Shown piece by piece: positions 30,842 through 38,685 of a stretch of 38,706 nt of DNA. Location of the stretch: IMG/VR virus record IMGVR_UViG_3300022833_000025, positions 1 to 38,706 of that record. One strand, written 5' to 3'. The DNA comes from a virus. A program made the translations under genes and the position numbers. The stretch's first letter is position 1; each line of letters starts with the position of its first letter. The notes beneath the pieces are model-generated. The model made no database searches and had not been told where the DNA came from. It saw only the letters and a list, made by a program, of their open reading frames with translations.

Positions 30842-32212
30842 ATGGCTTATTACCTACAGTTCCCTACAGCCAGAAGCAGCACTTTTGCAACCGTATACGG
30901 CGTAACTGGTAATGCAATTATAGAGCTAGAATTCAAGCAAGCTATTACAGCATCAAGTTCTGGCGACTCTTACTTGTTTGATGGTCGAGTTGGAGGGGGG
31001 GACGGTTATCTTTTAAAACGGAACTCGGGCACTTTAGACTTCAGGGTGGATACTTTTGAGAAAAACGGGACTACCGTTTCCGCTGTTGACCTATTTACTG
31101 CAAGTGTAGATGATGTGATTTCCTTTAGGAGTACAGATACAGGGAGTTCATTTGTTTTAGGTGCTAGATTTACAGGGCGTGATAGTTGGTCTGATTTTAA
31201 TTATTCTTACATTAAAGTTACTGACGACAACGGCGTACACATCATAGACATGTCAGATAGCGGTGGTACGGGAACTTCCGTAACTAGCGACACTGGCACG
31301 CTAACAATGACGCTTTCTAATTTTAACGGCACAACAAATAGCTGGTGGGTATTTTACGATGATGGCGGCTCAATATCCGCATCGGTAGCCCAAACAATAA
31401 GCAAGCCAGTATTCTCAATTGCATCTAGCTTTGTTGCGCCAGTAACAATAAGCGCAGATATTGCCTACACAATTGCAAAACCAATATTTGCAACGGCAGC
31501 ATCTAAAGTAGTACCAACATTTACATCTGATTTAGCTTTTAATGTAGCTAAACCATTATTTGCAACAGCCGCATCAACAACCGTGCCAGTATTTACATCG
31601 GCGTTAACTGTTGATATAAGCAAGCCAATATTTGCAGTAATCGCAGAGAATGGGCAGTTAGTAATAACATCTGCTGTTGCGACATCAATATCTAAACCAG
31701 TGTTCAGTGTTGCCGCAGATAATCAAGTATTAATTATTAATTCTGCAATTGCATTATCAGTATCTAAACCCGCGTTTAGTATTGCCTTATCAAATAGCGT
31801 GCCAATATTTACGGTTAACACTGCCTTTGATATTACTAAGCCAATATTTAGCATTGCAAGTACTACAACTGAGCCGGGTAATGCATCGGCATTAATAGCC
31901 GTTTTAGTTGATGCGCCAATATTTAGTGTAAGCACATCATTAATTAACCCGCTATTATCTACAATTGATTTTAGTATTGATGCACCTGTGTTTAGCGTAT
32001 TAAACAGCGCGACAAGACCTACACTAAGCGCAGAGATTACAGTTGACGTAACAGCACCGACATTCAGCGTTATTGCTAACAATGGCATACAGGTGTATTA
32101 TTATAGGTCTGGAACTCAGGTAATTACATACAGCCAAAATACACAAATTAAAATCCGTACTTTAAACACAAATCAGCCGCTATATACTAGCGCACGACAC
32201 AGGAAAATATAA
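30842..32212 (+). CDS. Structural protein with LamG-like domain and ten 24-residue repeats
   Basis: A 456-residue protein. Residues 1-165 resemble a concanavalin/LamG-like sandwich (AIIELEFKQAITASSSGDSY, 'GGGDGYLLKRNSGTLDFRVD'). Residues about 178-425 consist of ten imperfect 24-residue repeats centred on (S/A)KP-(I/V)FS, such as ISKPVFSVAADNQVLI. The end is 'YYYRSGTQVITYS'. It may be a head fibre or other virion surface protein, as it lies just upstream of the terminase and other likely virion genes. The start follows the upstream TAG by two bases. Confidence 0.8.
   Translation: MAYYLQFPTARSSTFATVYGVTGNAIIELEFKQAITASSSGDSYLFDGRVGGGDGYLLKRNSGTLDFRVDTFEKNGTTVSAVDLFTASVDDVISFRSTDTGSSFVLGARFTGRDSWSDFNYSYIKVTDDNGVHIIDMSDSGGTGTSVTSDTGTLTMTLSNFNGTTNSWWVFYDDGGSISASVAQTISKPVFSIASSFVAPVTISADIAYTIAKPIFATAASKVVPTFTSDLAFNVAKPLFATAASTTVPVFTSALTVDISKPIFAVIAENGQLVITSAVATSISKPVFSVAADNQVLIINSAIALSVSKPAFSIALSNSVPIFTVNTAFDITKPIFSIASTTTEPGNASALIAVLVDAPIFSVSTSLINPLLSTIDFSIDAPVFSVLNSATRPTLSAEITVDVTAPTFSVIANNGIQVYYYRSGTQVITYSQNTQIKIRTLNTNQPLYTSARHRKI
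31378..32095 (+). repeat. Ten diverged 72-bp coding repeats
   Basis: Period about 72 bp (24 codons), encoding units like SDLAFNVAKPLFATAAS plus TTVPVFT. The copies share the protein pattern more than the DNA, so they are old. The last three units replace SKP by DAP or TAP. Confidence 0.8.
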
Positions 32213-32213
32213 A

Positions 32214-32567
32214 ATGTCAACAGCAAACACAGCGGCAAGAAATGCAAGAGCATCAGACTTCTCTGCTGACTTTACTACAGCATCATTGGTTATTTTAGAT
32301 GGTGGAACTACAGTAGTCACTCATACATTAGCGGGGTTCGGCGCTCCATCTACCGGCGTTATTACAGGCAACGCTATTGCCGATGCAACCATAGCGGCAA
32401 CTGGAACAGTAGACGGCGCAACATTAACAGCAGGCGGCTTAGTTTATACGCTTACTGTCGGCTTGGGCGGTTCTGGTGCTGACGTTATCGTAAGCGGTGC
32501 AACACTTGATTATGTATCAGGCGGCACAAGCTCAATCGCATCACTTACAGTTACATTCCCTGCATGA
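32214..32567 (+). CDS. Small structural protein, Ala/Thr/Gly-rich
   Basis: A 117-residue protein. 'ASLVILDGGTTVVTHTLAGFGAP' and 'GNAIADATIAATGTVDGATL' are a pattern I associate with small phage virion proteins of unknown role, ending 'IASLTVTFPA'. It overlaps the next gene by 4 bases (ATGA). Beta-rich. Confidence 0.75.
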   Translation: MSTANTAARNARASDFSADFTTASLVILDGGTTVVTHTLAGFGAPSTGVITGNAIADATIAATGTVDGATLTAGGLVYTLTVGLGGSGADVIVSGATLDYVSGGTSSIASLTVTFPA

Positions 32568-32833
32568 TTACGTTTCAAGAGCCGCTTAATGTTGGCAAGG
32601 TGGAGAGGTACAGCATCGATGTATCTAGTTTCACTACTGGCCAAGCATTAATTAGCGGAACAGTTGCAAGCTCGAGCGGTTTAATTACCGTTGGCTCGAC
32701 TGTTATTGACGGCGATATAATTAGCGCATTAATTACGGGTGTTACTGTTGGTCGCGCGGTTGTTGAATTTAACTATGCAACAGCGACAAGGACAGAATGC
32801 TCAAAAGTTCAATTGCTAGTATCGGAGTGTTAA
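32564..32833 (+). CDS. Small structural protein
   Basis: An 89-residue beta-rich protein starting MITFQEPLNVGKVERYSI, with 'VDVSSF'-like and 'GRAVVEFNYATATRTE' strands, typical of small tail or fibre adaptor proteins. It overlaps the preceding gene and abuts the small terminase gene. Exact role unknown. Confidence 0.72.
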   Translation: MITFQEPLNVGKVERYSIDVSSFTTGQALISGTVASSSGLITVGSTVIDGDIISALITGVTVGRAVVEFNYATATRTECSKVQLLVSEC

Positions 32834-33238
32834 ATGGGTGTTCATGCAGTGTACAACTCTGGCTCGATTCTTTCTGAGTTTGATAAGTTTTTAGAGCATC
32901 ATCACGAACGCGGCTGCATAATTGAAAATAAGCCGCATGTCGTTAATGGTCAAATCGAATACTCAGAAGTGCTAAAACCTAGAGCAATGACATTTGAGTC
33001 TTTATATAACTTCCTTGGTATTGGAGCCACTACATTTAAACGCTACCAAGTAAGCAAAGACGAGGCTATGGTTAATGCAACCGAGTACATGCGTAATTAT
33101 ATATTTGCGCATAACTTTGAGTACGCAGCCGCTAACCAGACAAATTCAACATTGATGGCCCGGTATCTAGGTATTGTTGACAAACAACAACTTGAAGTCA
33201 CCGAGAAGATTGTTGATAGCGGCGAGGATGAGTGGTAG
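32834..33238 (+). CDS. terS: Terminase small subunit
   Basis: A 134-residue small terminase candidate. The central 'PRAMTFESLYNFLGIGATTFKRYQ' is an HTH-like DNA-binding segment and is followed by a helical region with 'YIFAHNFEYAAANQTNSTLMARYLGI', typical of small terminases. It overlaps the large terminase start by 7 bases. It would recognise phage DNA for packaging. Confidence 0.82.
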   Translation: MGVHAVYNSGSILSEFDKFLEHHHERGCIIENKPHVVNGQIEYSEVLKPRAMTFESLYNFLGIGATTFKRYQVSKDEAMVNATEYMRNYIFAHNFEYAAANQTNSTLMARYLGIVDKQQLEVTEKIVDSGEDEW

Positions 33239-35358
33239 ACCTTGCTAAGTTTAGGCGTCACGTACAAGATAAATCTCCCGCGTTTGTGCCTTTATTTCAA
33301 GACCAGTCGCGCTATCAGATAGCATGGGGCGGCGCGGGTTGTGTGCATCCAGAAACAAAGATACACACAGAACACGGGGTTATGCGTATTTGTGATATAG
33401 ACCGTCCAATGCGAGTGTTAAGCTGGAGCGAGAAAAGTCAACAATTCCAGCTTTCGTTAAGTGGTGGTGCGTTCCCAAAAGGTAAGGACTATCTATACCA
33501 AGTTTCAACGCCGAACGGAGTATTTCAATCAAGCGGGCATCACCTTGTCTTACTTTCAACAGGTGAGTATCAACGGGTTGATATGCTAGTGAGCGGCGAC
33601 GAGTTAAGTCAAGCGCAACCTTGCCAGAATCAGACCATTTCGGAATACTGCCAGACAGCGTTAAACGAAGATGCTCAGCATTACTCGGAAACAAACGAAG
33701 ATTTAATGGGTCGTTATGCAGACGAATGCCGTCGATATGATCCACTACCTCAAGAGTTAGGAGATTACGCTTTATTTTCTGAGCAACAACAAGACGATGT
33801 TCAAGTATTCGACCGTTTAAATTTGCCATTAAAATCCACTTTTTCGGACAAATTACAGACGCATAACCATCCTTATTTATGTGACGACCAACTTTATAAA
33901 AACCATTTCGATGAGATGGGACAGCAGATTGAACTCGACGAGGGAGGTCAAACTTTAGCATCATCTTTTGTACATATTTCGCATTCTCATTTAGTGCCTC
34001 AGCAATCTCAGTTGAGGAGCGAATACCGTCGCACATCGGGACTATCTTTTGAAATCGAGCAAGAGCCGTCGGATTATTTGGTTGATTCATATATACCTCC
34101 AAGCATTGTTAAATCAACCGTATTATTCAGCGCCTCCCCTGTATTGTCAATAGTTAAATCTGAGGTTTCAAAGTATTGGTGTATGCAAGTACTAGACACT
34201 AATAATTACGTATCTGAGGACGGTACAATACATCATAATAGCGGCAAATCGCACATAGTCGCACGTAAAATGTTATACCGAATACTCAAAGAAAGCGACC
34301 AAAAGCATAACTTCCTAATCATCCGAAAAGTTGACCGAACTATAAAACGCTCGGTCTTTACGCTTATACGCAACATCATTTCAGTGTGGGGATTAAATGA
34401 AGAGTTCAATGTAAACCTTACAGACAAGACTATTGTATACAAAAAGAATGGCTCACAGTTTATGTTTAGCGGCCTTGATGATGTTGAGAAGATGAAGTCA
34501 ATTGAGGGCGTAAGCTCAATATGGATAGAAGAGGCTACCGAGCTAACACAAGAGGATTTTGAGCAACTTGATTTACGATTACGTGGGCAAACTAAATACA
34601 TTAAACAGATAATAATGACGTTTAACCCAATTAGTGAGCAACATTGGACCAAGCGAGTTTTCTTTGACGACCCAATAAAAGACGTCTTTACGCTTAAAAC
34701 TACTTACCTAGATAATTATTTTATTGATTCAGCATACAAAATGGTTATGGAAAACAAGAAGAAAACAAACCCGCGTTATTATACTATTTATGCGCTTGGC
34801 AATTGGGGTACTGCTGACGGACTGGTATTTAACAATGTATCTACTAGGCTAATTAGGCAAGAAGAAATAGACGGGCTTGAGTATGTTCAAGGGCTAGACT
34901 TCGGATATACTAACGACCCCAGCGCATTCAATCAAACATACATTGATGTTAAGAATAAAAAGATATTTGTTTATGATGGATTTTATGAAAAGGGTTTAAG
35001 TAACTCAGACATAGCCGTCAACATTAAAAAGCTGTTAGCGCATAGACATATGACAACAGCGGATAGCTCAGAGCCTAAGTCAATTGACTACCTAAAGACA
35101 AAGGGTGTAATTGTTAGAGGTGCAATGAAAGGTGCTGGGTCAATCAGCACCGGATTAGACTTCTTGCTTGAGTTTGACATTGTGGTAAACGCTCACCTAG
35201 TCGAGTTTATGGTCGAATTTGACAACTATTGCTGGGCTGTAGATAAGAATAATAAGCAACTAAATAAACCGGTCGATGATTTTAACCACTTCATTGATTC
35301 ACTTCGTTATGCGTGCGAGCATCACACAAGAAACAAGAGTTTTGTTTTTGCTTGCTAA
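33232..35358 (+). CDS. terL: Terminase large subunit with in-frame intein
   Basis: A 708-residue precursor. The packaging ATPase/nuclease is residues 1-36 plus 337-708 (408 residues after splicing). Splicing joins WGGAG to SGKSHIV and restores Walker A (GGAGSGKS). Walker B is SIWIEEA (about 429-435); the C-terminal nuclease has GLDFGY (Asp556), TTADSSEPK (Asp611) and DDFNHFIDSLRY (Asp682-683), the pattern of PBSX-type terminases. Without splicing the ATPase site is destroyed, so the intein must splice. The start is GTG at 33232 after GGCGAGG; the nearby ATG at 33228 is out of frame. Confidence 0.95.
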   Translation: MVDLAKFRRHVQDKSPAFVPLFQDQSRYQIAWGGAGCVHPETKIHTEHGVMRICDIDRPMRVLSWSEKSQQFQLSLSGGAFPKGKDYLYQVSTPNGVFQSSGHHLVLLSTGEYQRVDMLVSGDELSQAQPCQNQTISEYCQTALNEDAQHYSETNEDLMGRYADECRRYDPLPQELGDYALFSEQQQDDVQVFDRLNLPLKSTFSDKLQTHNHPYLCDDQLYKNHFDEMGQQIELDEGGQTLASSFVHISHSHLVPQQSQLRSEYRRTSGLSFEIEQEPSDYLVDSYIPPSIVKSTVLFSASPVLSIVKSEVSKYWCMQVLDTNNYVSEDGTIHHNSGKSHIVARKMLYRILKESDQKHNFLIIRKVDRTIKRSVFTLIRNIISVWGLNEEFNVNLTDKTIVYKKNGSQFMFSGLDDVEKMKSIEGVSSIWIEEATELTQEDFEQLDLRLRGQTKYIKQIIMTFNPISEQHWTKRVFFDDPIKDVFTLKTTYLDNYFIDSAYKMVMENKKKTNPRYYTIYALGNWGTADGLVFNNVSTRLIRQEEIDGLEYVQGLDFGYTNDPSAFNQTYIDVKNKKIFVYDGFYEKGLSNSDIAVNIKKLLAHRHMTTADSSEPKSIDYLKTKGVIVRGAMKGAGSISTGLDFLLEFDIVVNAHLVEFMVEFDNYCWAVDKNNKQLNKPVDDFNHFIDSLRYACEHHTRNKSFVFAC
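33380..34090 (-). CDS. HNH homing endonuclease encoded antisense within the intein
   Basis: A 236-residue protein. Residues about 20-50 form an HTH (RSSTEIAEALNENAKYVQKM); 'GFYKVGRHINKDGYASVI' and then the HNH core 'LEHRLVVAQ', EVVDHIDGIRLHNDPLNLRL and SNAEH (His98, Asp117-His118, Asn126, Asn130, His140) follow the standard phage HNH order. The ATG at 34090 has a GGAGG ribosome site 5 bases upstream. Residues after about 145 lie opposite the N-terminal splicing blocks and match nothing known. It would cut intein-free terminase genes and spread the intein. The HNH motif is clear; that it is expressed is inferred. Confidence 0.85.
   Translation of the reverse strand: MNQPNNPTALARFQKIVPMCDGIRSSTEIAEALNENAKYVQKMMLKFDLPRRVQSAVPSHRNGFYKVGRHINKDGYASVICPKKWILMANLNGRILEHRLVVAQKIKRNLLTLEVVDHIDGIRLHNDPLNLRLFPSNAEHLRLTLSGSIPKWSDSGKVALDLTRRRSLAYQPVDTHLLKVRQGDARLIEILRSALKLGIDSPYLLGTHHHLTKAGIVDFSRSSLTLALDGLYHKYA
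34122..34150 (-). promoter_or_regulatory. Antisense promoter for the HNH endonuclease
   Basis: Read leftward, TTGACA (34145-34150, consensus), 17 bp, AATAAT (34122-34127, 5 of 6 consensus). It lies inside the intein, just before the region coding the C-terminal splicing blocks, and would give a leader of about 25 bases before the HNH start. Confidence 0.7.
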
Positions 35359-35397
35359 TCAGTATATAATTAAACTAATTAAATAAGAGTATTAAAA

Positions 35398-36690
35398 ATG
35401 TGGCCGTTTAAAGACAAACTAATACAGCATCCTAAAACGAATATAGGTCGGCAAGTTGCGGCGGTCATAAAGTCGGTTTCACTGCCGGAGGTTTCTGCTA
35501 CATGGAGACTATTTGCAAAGCACGACCACAACTGGGATGCAGAAGTAGCTATTAATGAGGGCTATAATGCATCTGCTGTTGTTTATGCGTGTGTTGAAAA
35601 GAGGGCCAAGTTAATATCATCAGTGCCTTTTAAGGCATACAGAAAGTTATCAGACGGCACGACAGAGTATGCACCCGGCACACCATTACAAATGTTACTT
35701 GATAACCCCAATCCAGAACAATCAATGCTTGAATTGTTGTATTATATCAGTCAAATGATGGATTTGTCTGGCAGTGCTTTTGTATCAGAGGTTAAAGCGG
35801 GTGCTCGTAACTTACCAACTCAACTTTGGGTGCTACCTAGTCAGTTTATGAAAATAAAGCCCGGCAAGGTAAAATTGATTGACCAGTTTGAATACCAAGA
35901 GTATAGCGCGCAAAAATACACTATTGAATCTGACGACATGATCCAATTGAAAAATCCTAATCCAAATAGTCGTTATTTTGGTATGCCTGTTCTAATGTCA
36001 GCGGGTCGAGCAACCGACATTGACCGCGAGGCTGGCGAATGGCAAAAGCGCTCCTTTGAGAATAGGGGCGTTACAGACTTACACGTTGAAGTACCAGCAG
36101 AAACAAGCTCAGAAGATGCGGCGGCAATTCAACAGGCTATTATAGACCGAAACGGCGGGAATGATAACGCACGCAAGCCATTAGTAACAAGTGGCAAGGT
36201 CAACATATTAAACACAACTGCTGTTGAGATGGATTTTGCAAATAGTAAAAGCAAGATATGGTCAGAAATAACAGCCGCGTTTGGTATGTCACTAAGCGAC
36301 TTGGGGTTAACTGAAAATGTCAATCTGTCGAACGCAGAGACAATGCTCAAGCAATTGTGGACAAACACTATAATTCCGCAACTAGACTTAATATGTGCGC
36401 AGTTAAACAAGCAACTAGCGGGTGAGTTTGGCCCAGAGTTTTGCATTGAATACGACCTTTCAAACATTAGGGCATTACAAGAAAACTACGGCGAAAAGCT
36501 AGACAATGCGGTTAAATTAAAGGCAATTGGGTTTGATGCCAAATCAATAAACGACAGGCTTAAACTAGGCTTTGATGATGACCAGTTGCCAGAAATTCAA
36601 CAGGAAGAACAGACCGATGTTGTTACTGAGGACGAGGTTGTTAATAACGCGGTTAAAAAGTTAATGGGTACGATTACATATGGAAATTAA
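35398..36690 (+). CDS. Portal protein, HK97 family
   Basis: A 430-residue portal. Typical segments are 'NEGYNASAVVYACVEKRAKLISSVPFKAY', 'TPLQMLLDNPNPEQSMLELLYYI', 'LWVLPSQFMKI', 'AGEWQKRSFENRG', 'SGKVNILNTTAVEMDF', and a C-terminal 'FGMSLSDLGL' with 'NLSNAETMLKQLW'. The ring of portal proteins forms the DNA entry channel with the terminase encoded just upstream. The ATG is 40 bases after the terminase stop. Confidence 0.95.
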   Translation: MWPFKDKLIQHPKTNIGRQVAAVIKSVSLPEVSATWRLFAKHDHNWDAEVAINEGYNASAVVYACVEKRAKLISSVPFKAYRKLSDGTTEYAPGTPLQMLLDNPNPEQSMLELLYYISQMMDLSGSAFVSEVKAGARNLPTQLWVLPSQFMKIKPGKVKLIDQFEYQEYSAQKYTIESDDMIQLKNPNPNSRYFGMPVLMSAGRATDIDREAGEWQKRSFENRGVTDLHVEVPAETSSEDAAAIQQAIIDRNGGNDNARKPLVTSGKVNILNTTAVEMDFANSKSKIWSEITAAFGMSLSDLGLTENVNLSNAETMLKQLWTNTIIPQLDLICAQLNKQLAGEFGPEFCIEYDLSNIRALQENYGEKLDNAVKLKAIGFDAKSINDRLKLGFDDDQLPEIQQEEQTDVVTEDEVVNNAVKKLMGTITYGN

Positions 36691-36693
36691 ATT

Positions 36694-36921
36694 GTGAATA
36701 AACCAAATCAATACTACGGTACAAATGGCAATGGGTATCAACCATTACCTTTACCAATAAAACGGCATTACAAAGACAGAAAAAGCATACCATTGCCGCC
36801 TCCGCCGCCGCCATGCAGGGTAATTACCGACTCAAAAACTGAAACAATCTGTATTTATTTTATTTTTAATGTTGTGGTTTTATTGATTTTTTGTAGCGGC
36901 TACATTTTAGGTGGTATATAA
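36694..36921 (+). CDS. Small membrane protein with polyproline
   Basis: A 75-residue ORF with GTG start, a polar N-terminus (MNKPNQYYGTNGNGYQPLP), a polyproline run (SIPLPPPPPPC) and one C-terminal TM segment (YFIFNVVVLLIFCSGYILG). It fills the gap between portal and minor head protein genes exactly, ending where the next ATG begins. Role unknown. Confidence 0.65.
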   Translation: MNKPNQYYGTNGNGYQPLPLPIKRHYKDRKSIPLPPPPPPCRVITDSKTETICIYFIFNVVVLLIFCSGYILGGI

Positions 36922-37695
36922 ATGGACCGTAAACTAATTACGGGATATACCCCAATACAAGAACAGCGTATTTTAGAAGCTGGAATACTTGACCTAGCTA
37001 ACAAAAGCGAAACCGCATTTAGTCGTGAAATATTGCGAGCAATGAAATCAATTGCAAATACTAACGATGAAGACTTACCGCAAATGATGGAAATACATCA
37101 AACCAGATTGCACAAGCTGTTAATTAAGTTATATACAGTATCGTACAATATATTTGGTCAACGAATGCTTGATGCACTGGCAGAGAATGAAATTAAAAAA
37201 GTGCCTATGACTCCCTATTTTGACACGCAAATGGCATTGTGGTTGCGATGGGTTGCCGGGTTAAGAGTTACGCAAATATCAAATACAACTAGTGTCCAAG
37301 CGCTTGAAATAATCAGGATTGCACTGCAGGACTCAGTTAAAGAAGGATTAGACGAGCGAGGAACTGGCATACTAATACAACAAAGAATAGCCGAGCAAGG
37401 CGGCAATCTGTCACGCTTTAGGGGTCGAATGATTGCACGCACAGAATCGCACAGCGCGGCAAATGCAAGCGCTGAAAAGGCTGTCAGTACTGTTAGGAGT
37501 AATATAAAGAAAGAGTGGATTAGTGCGCTAACCGAGCGCACAAGGTTAACGCATTTAGCATCTAACGGTCAGAAGGTAGGCAAGGGTGAATTGTTTTCCG
37601 TTGGTACTGATTTACTATTGCATCCAGGCGACCCAAACGGCAGCGGCAAAGAGATTATAAATTGCCGCTGTGTTGTTGGATACAGTTTGGCTTAA
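36922..37695 (+). CDS. Minor head protein (Mu F / SPP1 gp7-like)
   Basis: A 257-residue head morphogenesis protein. The C-terminal domain is typical: 'RGRMIARTESHSAANASAEKA', 'KEWISALTERTRLTHLASNGQKV', 'LHPGDPNGSGKEIINCRC'. It is encoded right after portal and would be a few-copy component injected with or attached to the portal. The final 38 residues recur at the window start as the diverged left copy. Confidence 0.9.
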   Translation: MDRKLITGYTPIQEQRILEAGILDLANKSETAFSREILRAMKSIANTNDEDLPQMMEIHQTRLHKLLIKLYTVSYNIFGQRMLDALAENEIKKVPMTPYFDTQMALWLRWVAGLRVTQISNTTSVQALEIIRIALQDSVKEGLDERGTGILIQQRIAEQGGNLSRFRGRMIARTESHSAANASAEKAVSTVRSNIKKEWISALTERTRLTHLASNGQKVGKGELFSVGTDLLLHPGDPNGSGKEIINCRCVVGYSLA

Positions 37696-37697
37696 GG

Positions 37698-37862
37698 CTA
37701 AATATTATTATTAACTATTTGTATACCAATTAACATAATGCTTATAACTGCCATTGCAATTGTATATATAGAAATTGCAACCCCGACCCCCTCACAATGC
37801 CAAATAGCTACAAATAAGACTATAAATGGTAGAGCTACTAAAAATAAGCCTAAGTAAATCAT
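37698..37862 (-). CDS. Small two-helix membrane protein (right copy)
   Basis: The 54-residue counterpart of 121-285, with the same protein sequence as far as I can read it and at least one silent base change. Here its ATG overlaps the TGA of the extra gene upstream (ATGA), whereas in the left copy it directly follows the 80-residue gene. Confidence 0.75.
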   Translation of the reverse strand: MIYLGLFLVALPFIVLFVAIWHCEGVGVAISIYTIAMAVISIMLIGIQIVNNNI

Positions 37863-38171
37863 AGCAAATTCCCTTCAATTAAAAATGAACAATCACGTTG
37901 TTTCTTTATAATTGCATCGCTTATAGAGTACCTAGTAAAAACTTTAACGTAACGCGGTTGCTTACTTTTAGTTTTTACTATTCTTTCATAAACTATTTCA
38001 ATGTCATTTGTAGGGTTAAATGACACCTTGTTAGCATTAGAAGATGCCATATCAATACTAACTGGGTTGTTACCTGCAATGCCAGAAAAATACTTACTAT
38101 CATCAATAAAACCCGAGTGAATAGTTTTCCCGCCAACGCTAAAATCTAAATTTTTCATAGTATAAATCATA
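37855..38171. repeat. 9-bp direct repeats bounding a 308-bp insertion
   Basis: TAAATCATA occurs at 37855-37863 and at 38163-38171, exactly 308 bp apart. The left copy of the region has it once (278-286) with no gene between. On the minus strand the repeat includes the start codon (TATGATTTA) of both the extra gene and the membrane-protein gene. Confidence 0.85.
37859..38170 (-). CDS. Extra small protein present in only one variant
   Basis: A 103-residue protein starting MIYTMKNLDFSVGGKTIH and ending RDCSFLIEGNLL; 'VSIDMASSNANKVSF' and 'RYVKVFTRYSISDAI' suggest a beta-rich fold. The ATG at 38170 uses the GGGGTAG ribosome site 6 bases upstream; an alternative ATG at 38158 has none. It is absent from the left copy of this cassette. 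Function unknown. Confidence 0.72.
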   Translation of the reverse strand: MIYTMKNLDFSVGGKTIHSGFIDDSKYFSGIAGNNPVSIDMASSNANKVSFNPTNDIEIVYERIVKTKSKQPRYVKVFTRYSISDAIIKKQRDCSFLIEGNLL

Positions 38172-38173
38172 AT

Positions 38174-38416
38174 CTACCCCAAATAAATAACAAACGGTGG
38201 AACATCATCAAAGCCAACATTTATGACTTCGTAGCCTTGATAATTTGCCCGATTAATCACGCTTCCAATAACATCAAACGACTCGCACAAATACGCAAAG
38301 AAAGCATCGGATACATACACTATCTTAAGCACAGGTGCATTCCCTTGACTGTTTACATAGTTGTTAGCCGCAAGCATTAGCTCCCGCGTAAATGTTTTTT
38401 CTGTGATTCTAATCAT
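38174..38416 (-). CDS. Small phage protein of unknown function (right copy)
   Basis: The 80-residue counterpart of 289-531, with a few substitutions (for example APVLKIV for APTFKIV, YEVINV for YEIINV). The ATG at 38416 overlaps the TAA of the upstream gene (TAATG). Confidence 0.75.
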   Translation of the reverse strand: MIRITEKTFTRELMLAANNYVNSQGNAPVLKIVYVSDAFFAYLCESFDVIGSVINRANYQGYEVINVGFDDVPPFVIYLG

Positions 38417-38685
38417 TATTCTTTCCACCAATACATTGCTTTAATTATCGCCGCTTGAGTGTCAATAACATGCCTTGCTATAGAAAGAGATTTATTAACT
38501 GTAAACATCTTTTTTGTTATGTCTTTGTTGCGGTTAACGCTTTTCGATATATCCGAAATGTTTTTTGCAGAGTTAGCCGCCAATCCAGCAGCCATCATTC
38601 TACCGATTAAAAGCCTTTGCTTTAATATCTTAAAATATCTAGTTTTACGCCAGCTTTTTTTATTTACTTTGAAGGCTTTATTCAT
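38416..38685 (-). CDS. Basic small protein, first gene of leftward cassette (right copy)
   Basis: The 89-residue counterpart of 528-800. The first 33 residues are the same; after GRMMAA the copies diverge (GLAANSAKNISDI here, VVSAAAAKNISDM there), and this copy ends WWKE one residue earlier. Same AAGGGGA ribosome site. The promoter region before it is cut off by the window end. Confidence 0.75.
   Translation of the reverse strand: MNKAFKVNKKSWRKTRYFKILKQRLLIGRMMAAGLAANSAKNISDISKSVNRNKDITKKMFTVNKSLSIARHVIDTQAAIIKAMYWWKE

Larger units (their letters stand above)
33340..34239 (+). other. Intein in the terminase Walker A motif
   Basis: Residues 37-336 of the terminase precursor, 300 residues. 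Block A starts with Cys (CVHPETKIHTEHG); block B is 'GVFQSSGHHLVLL' with the S..H pattern; block F/G is 'CMQVLDTNNYVSEDGTIHHN', ending His-Asn before Ser+1. This is a class 1 intein. The middle (about residues 126-295) shows no LAGLIDADG or HNH motif in this frame and is polar and acidic, like an unstructured linker. The HNH gene lies on the other strand of this same DNA. Confidence 0.93.

Noticed and set aside
33232-35358. Group I intron instead of an intein in the terminase gene
   Set aside because: The insert keeps the reading frame open for 300 codons, starts with Cys, ends HHN before Ser, and shows protein splicing blocks.
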